From positions 12,608-22,084 of the forward strand of contig PADE01000018.1 in NCBI GenBank assembly GCA_002702965.1: a stretch of 9,477 bases of DNA, written 5' to 3'. Position 1 is the stretch's first letter. Every line of letters begins with the position of its first letter. The stretch comes from Planctomycetaceae bacterium (GTDB lineage: Bacteria; Planctomycetota; Planctomycetia; Pirellulales; Pirellulaceae). Positions 6,342-9,477 of this stretch are shown here, piece after piece. A program made the position numbers and the translations under genes. Under the pieces are notes generated by a model. The model did not search any database and had not been told where the DNA came from. It saw nothing but the letters and a program-made list of their open reading frames with translations.

Positions 6342-6500
6342 TTCAGACCGCGTCATCGCCCACGGCTAAAGTAATCGGGAACGAACTCCCGATATCACTT
6401 TTACGGCTGTGGGTCTTTGGATGACGGTGGGGCGACTCACCGTCCTCTGAACAGCCAAATGATGAGGGTCCTTGTTGCGGCGAACAAGGGCCCTTTTTTT
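6342..6500 (+). ncRNA. Candidate structured small RNA, divergent from carA
   Basis: The + strand can fold as follows. P1: TTCAGA 6342-6347 with TCTGAA 6446-6451. P2: CGTCATC 6351-6357 with GATGACG 6420-6426, continuing as 6358-6366 with 6406-6414, then short helices, and capped by ATCGGGA/TCCCGAT (6374-6380 with 6387-6393, loop ACGAAC). P3: GACGGTG 6423-6429 with CACCGTC 6438-6444. A terminator hairpin with 7 T follows. Strand choice is supported by the T-run and by pairs that are G-U on the + strand (6358-6414, 6364-6408, 6469-6490) but would be C-A mismatches on the - strand. No + strand gene lies upstream or downstream, so this would be a free-standing RNA of about 160 nt, possibly overlapping the carA 5' leader. 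No clear promoter is visible. It lacks the signatures I know for tRNA, tmRNA, SRP RNA, RNase P or 6S RNA. Confidence 0.45.
6466..6500 (+). terminator. Intrinsic terminator on the + strand
   Basis: GGGTCCTTGTT (6466-6476) pairs with AACAAGGGCCC (6483-6493) over 11 bp with one G-U pair, around the loop GCGGCG. Seven T follow directly (6494-6500). On the - strand the T-run becomes an A-run before the stem, so it cannot serve the DUF106-like gene. It implies a + strand transcript ending here although no + strand gene lies nearby. Confidence 0.75.
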
Positions 6501-6579
6501 GTTCGCGTGGGCGGGCGGCAGTATACCGGTATCTCGTCCGACCGGGTAGTAGCGTTGCTCGCCACCGCCGAGTTCGGGG

Positions 6580-7434
6580 TCAACCGTCGGGACGGTGCGA
6601 GTGTTCATCGGTCTCTGGGTGCACCGAGTAGGGCCGTTTCGCGAGGGCTTGCAAACCACAATAGCCAAATGTGACGATCGCCCAAAACCCGCTCATCCAG
6701 GGAGCGATTTCAGGTCTTGGCACACGGCCGATCAGCCCGAAGGGTCGAAACTCCGTCAGCCGCACGGCGCTGTGGACCTGTCCCGCATGGTCGCAAATCG
6801 GTTTGAGATAACGTGTCTGGCCGACCAGCACAGGATGAACCAAGGTCCGGGTACCCCATCGAAAAGTCAGCTGGTAGGGAGCTTCACGGGACGCGACTCT
6901 CAGTGACCAAGATGCAATTCCGTTCCCGCGGGTGGTGTGAGGAGAGATAGACTGTACCCATCCGGTTGTTGCCTGGATACCCGATTCGGGAACCAGGTGT
7001 ATTACCTGACCGCTCACCGAGATCGGCATTTCGACGGTTATCTCCAGCGGCATCGTGGCCTGTGGCGGCAGGAATTCCAGACGCGCACTACCCCATGCCA
7101 CAAATACTCCAACTGGAAGGGCCAAGCAGGCCAGAACACGCGATTCGTAGGATAATTGCAGGAGGACGACCCTGCGTTTCAGGCGTCGACACCGCGTGCC
7201 CACATCGCTGTCGCGAAGTCGTGAGGCGGTGCGGATCAAGCGCCGCAGTTGGCGCCGATCTTGGCGGATCGAATGCCGCAATGGGGGGGGGAACAGGAGG
7301 CCTCGAACGCCAACAGTGAGTGCCGAGGTCCCCAGTCCCAAGACGAGTAGTACGACAATGTGCGGAAGCGGCAACAGCCATCCAAGCAGTGCATCGCCGA
7401 TCAGGACGCCGGTTGCATTCCATGCGGAGAACAT
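6580..7434 (-). CDS. DUF106-like (EMC3/TMCO1-related) three-helix membrane protein
   Basis: From ATG 7434 this is a 284-residue membrane protein. Helix 1 is at about 24-46 (PHIVVLLVLGLGTSALTVGVRGLL). A basic, probably coiled cytoplasmic segment follows (52-95, many Arg). Helix 2 is at about 98-116 (SRVLACLALPVGVFVAWGS). Then comes a beta-rich domain (about 126-240) with VPESGIQATTGWV and SWSLRVASREAPYQLTFRWG, and helix 3 at about 248-264. The order helix, basic coil, helix, beta-rich domain, helix matches bacterial proteins I recall as DUF106-like, distant relatives of YidC/Oxa1/EMC3 insertases; this is recollection, not a search. The function is unknown. The frame is open upstream to GTG 7557, adding 41 Ser/Arg-rich residues and leaving only 21 bases to the upstream gene; that start is possible. 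A run of nine C on the coding strand (7283-7291) encodes Phe-Pro-Pro-Pro. Confidence 0.65.
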   Translation of the reverse strand: MFSAWNATGVLIGDALLGWLLPLPHIVVLLVLGLGTSALTVGVRGLLFPPPLRHSIRQDRRQLRRLIRTASRLRDSDVGTRCRRLKRRVVLLQLSYESRVLACLALPVGVFVAWGSARLEFLPPQATMPLEITVEMPISVSGQVIHLVPESGIQATTGWVQSISPHTTRGNGIASWSLRVASREAPYQLTFRWGTRTLVHPVLVGQTRYLKPICDHAGQVHSAVRLTEFRPFGLIGRVPRPEIAPWMSGFWAIVTFGYCGLQALAKRPYSVHPETDEHSHRPDG

Positions 7435-7578
7435 GATTGCGTCAGTGCTTCGTCGACTCGAGTCAATTACGGACAGCCAGACAGGGGAGTCAATGCCACG
7501 TCGCGTGTCGCCGAACCCGTAGGTGGTCGACGGACTCAGCGAGCTTAGTCTAGGCACTTACACGTAACGTCACATTAT

Positions 7579-9477
7579 CTATGCTTCAGCGGGATGCCTC
7601 GGCATTGACCCTGTCGCTAGTGTTACGATTCCGCTGTCCCCGTCAACAACAACCCGATCGCCATCGGAAATCGCGGCAACGGCCGCGGGACTGGCAACGG
7701 CGGGAATACCAAGCTGGCGAGCAATCAGAGCTCCATGTGACAGCACTCCTCCGCCGGCGACAACCAGGCCGGCGGCCCGGAATAGGTGCGCTGTGACACC
7801 CGGATCGATCGTATCGCACACCAGGATGTAGCCTGCCGCAGGTGGCGGCGTCAAAGGTGATTCAGAGAGGGCCCAGGCCGCTCCGCGAGTCGTTCCGGAA
7901 GAGAGGACGGTGCCGGAGAATGTCCGTCCCCCCGGGTCGGCGGGAGTCTTCAATTCAGCGAGGTTGTCGGAATCGATCAGGTCAGGCAATGGCCAGCGTT
8001 GACAGGCGCGCCACATCCGGCGCCGGCCGGCGATAACGGGGGTGATGCTGTTCGATCGGCCCACGCGATTTTGGATCTCGTCGAGTTGCAGGAAGTAAAT
8101 CCCGCCCTCGGGTAATTGCCAGCGTCGTGCGATTTCCTCGAGTACTTCGCGAATTAACGCGTACCCGCTCAGCAAGTGATGCTTGCCGATTTCTCGATAG
8201 GGAAGCAGTCGCCGTGCGGTCCGGAGTTGGCGCTTGATCGACGGTTGCAGGCAGGCGGCTCCCGCCGCCTGCAGATGACTGTTCAGCAGCGCTTCAGCAC
8301 CGAAATCGCAAAGGCCGAGAGATGCGTCGTCGTCGGATGTTTGACCAGCGGCATACCGTGACCACTTGAGTGATTCCAGCAGCCCGCTGCGGTCTTCCGA
8401 CCAACGGGCACTGGACAGGTCCATTTCATTGGGGCCGCGATGCCCGAAATGGGAAAGAAAAGCGTCCAGAGTGATTTGGCCACGTGCGACGCGGTGCATC
8501 GCACCGTGGGGCGTTGCGCGTACATCATGGGGATCGGGAACGATGAGTTCGCGGGCCAGACGTAGTCCGTCGGCCGCGCCAAGAATCTCGGTCAGTTGTT
8601 GTTGCATCGTTGTGAAGGCTTGGCTTCCCAATAGACCTGGCAACAGCGATTGTGGGGCGAACTCATCGAATACCGTGCGACACCTTGCGTCCAGTAGATC
8701 CAGCAGCGAGCTTTCGGTGAGCTCCGGTAAATTCCGCGCGCGTTCGGTTTGAACGTAACTCGCAAATGCTCCCGCCCGCCGCTTGAATACACGATCGGCG
8801 TCGACCGCGAAGCGATCCATCCTGCGCGATGCGCGCCGGGCGATCCACCACCACCATGGTATGCGCACCAGCAGCCAACTGTCGGTACGGATCGGATTAA
8901 ACCGTGTCGGCGCGCGATCAAGTAGCGAGGGATCGATTTGTAGTTGTCGATGGTCGTATTCCAATGGTAACCGGGAACAGAACAAGTCCGGGACGCGGTC
9001 GACCAATGCGTAGATACGACCACCGATCAATTCCAGGAAACCTTCTCGATCCACTACGGGCGAGGGTCGGAATCCAAGGTGTCGATAAAGGCTGCCCAGT
9101 CCCCCCTGCCCCGACATGAAACGACGCCAGATGTCCCAGGTCAGCGGTGTCGGGAATGAGAGTGTGTCGTTCAGGTTGTGCCGGACCCAGACTCGCCGAT
9201 GATGTTGTGCGAGTTGTTCCAGGCGTTGGACTTCAGCCGCGATGACCGATTGGGTCTGGCCCGCAGGCTTCGATTCGATCGGGCGCGCCTGGAAAAGCGT
9301 GAATTGCCCGGCGAGTCCCCATTCGATGTCGACGGGGGACTCTAGGACGGCCTCGACTCGCAGAGCCAGCTTCGCTAATGACAGCAGCTCCTCGTCATTC
9401 ATCAAAGGATATTTCGGGTTGATCCAGCAACGGGAGACAATCGTTACCGTTTGCTCGCGATCGTCGGAGACTTGAAG
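7579..9477 (-). CDS. PEP-synthase / rifampicin-phosphotransferase-like enzyme, C-terminal part (5' end outside window)
   Basis: The frame is open to the right edge: 24 further codons without a stop precede the TTG/ATG at 9405-9400, so the 632 residues seen are a C-terminal part. The first ~65 residues end an ATP-grasp (PPDK N-terminal) domain: PLMNDEELLSLAKLALRVE, then SPVDIEWGLAG and FTLFQARPIES. The middle (about 95-520) resembles the substrate-binding part of rifampicin phosphotransferases, with FGHRGPNEMDLSSARW and YREIGKHHLLSGYALIREVL. The C-terminal swivelling phosphohistidine domain has GTVLSSGTTRGAAW, then VCDTIDPGVTAHLFRAAGLVV and GGGVLSHGALIARQLGIPAV; the catalytic histidine is encoded at 7737-7735. 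No pyruvate-binding TIM barrel follows, unlike PEP synthase and PPDK. The enzyme probably uses ATP and a phosphohistidine to phosphorylate a small molecule that I cannot name. The DUF106-like gene lies just downstream on the same strand. Confidence 0.82.
   Translation of the reverse strand, partial: LQVSDDREQTVTIVSRCWINPKYPLMNDEELLSLAKLALRVEAVLESPVDIEWGLAGQFTLFQARPIESKPAGQTQSVIAAEVQRLEQLAQHHRRVWVRHNLNDTLSFPTPLTWDIWRRFMSGQGGLGSLYRHLGFRPSPVVDREGFLELIGGRIYALVDRVPDLFCSRLPLEYDHRQLQIDPSLLDRAPTRFNPIRTDSWLLVRIPWWWWIARRASRRMDRFAVDADRVFKRRAGAFASYVQTERARNLPELTESSLLDLLDARCRTVFDEFAPQSLLPGLLGSQAFTTMQQQLTEILGAADGLRLARELIVPDPHDVRATPHGAMHRVARGQITLDAFLSHFGHRGPNEMDLSSARWSEDRSGLLESLKWSRYAAGQTSDDDASLGLCDFGAEALLNSHLQAAGAACLQPSIKRQLRTARRLLPYREIGKHHLLSGYALIREVLEEIARRWQLPEGGIYFLQLDEIQNRVGRSNSITPVIAGRRRMWRACQRWPLPDLIDSDNLAELKTPADPGGRTFSGTVLSSGTTRGAAWALSESPLTPPPAAGYILVCDTIDPGVTAHLFRAAGLVVAGGGVLSHGALIARQLGIPAVASPAAVAAISDGDRVVVDGDSGIVTLATGSMPRHPAEA

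Larger units (their letters stand above)
6304..6579. other. Intergenic region between the DUF106-like gene and carA
   Basis: This 276-base spacer separates two - strand genes. Most of it is taken up by inverted repeats and a + strand intrinsic terminator, described as a candidate small RNA. The remainder (6501-6579) holds a 10-bp palindrome ATACCGGTAT (6523-6532) and no other signal I can name. I found no good promoter for carA on the - strand, nor a - strand T-run that would end the upstream transcript. Confidence 0.5.

Noticed and set aside
6304..6500. Riboswitch or attenuator in the carA leader on the - strand
   Set aside because: On the - strand several pairs become C-A mismatches and the terminator has no T-run; the structure fits a + strand RNA better.
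7579..9405. Treating TTG 9405 as the true start of the RPH-like gene
   Set aside because: The frame continues without a stop to the window edge, and the protein begins in the middle of an ATP-grasp domain, so the gene is cut by the edge.

Overview
The window looks like a chromosomal stretch from a planctomycete, most likely of the Pirellulaceae type. This is inferred from three things: an ECF-like sigma factor followed by a zinc-less anti-sigma-like protein carrying a 'DACRPGSDDL' N-terminus, a DUF106-like membrane protein of a kind I recall from planctomycetes, and the general base composition. No marker gene in the window settles the taxonomy. I saw no tRNA, rRNA, insertion sequence, phage gene or CRISPR array.

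Layout of the left half (+ strand): positions 1-239 hold no gene I can support, only a weak promoter-like pair. Next come a sigma-70 family factor (240-782) and, 3 bases later, its probable membrane-anchored partner (786-1577). A 222-base gap with a hairpin and a T-run leads to a small secreted protein (1800-2453) with an acidic Pro/Ala-rich half and a very basic half. A gap of 383 bases then precedes an N-acetylglucosamine-6-phosphate deacetylase-like amidohydrolase (2837-4024), whose start is fixed by a good ribosome binding site.

Layout of the right half (- strand, read right to left): the C-terminal part of a rifampicin-phosphotransferase/PEP-synthase-like enzyme runs in from the right edge (7579-9477, 5' end outside the window). 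It is followed by a DUF106-like three-helix membrane protein (6580-7434), then carA (5146-6303), then a D-cysteine desulfhydrase/ACC deaminase-family PLP enzyme (4099-5139) only 6 bases after carA, so these two probably share an mRNA. The last gene is convergent with the nagA-like gene across 74 bases.

The most unusual element lies between the DUF106-like gene and carA. On the + strand, opposite to both neighbours, positions 6342-6500 can fold into a closed multi-branch structure followed by a textbook intrinsic terminator (11-bp stem, 7 T). This suggests an unannotated small RNA divergent from carA. Otherwise the window is mostly housekeeping and ordinary accessory metabolism; no multi-gene novel system is evident.
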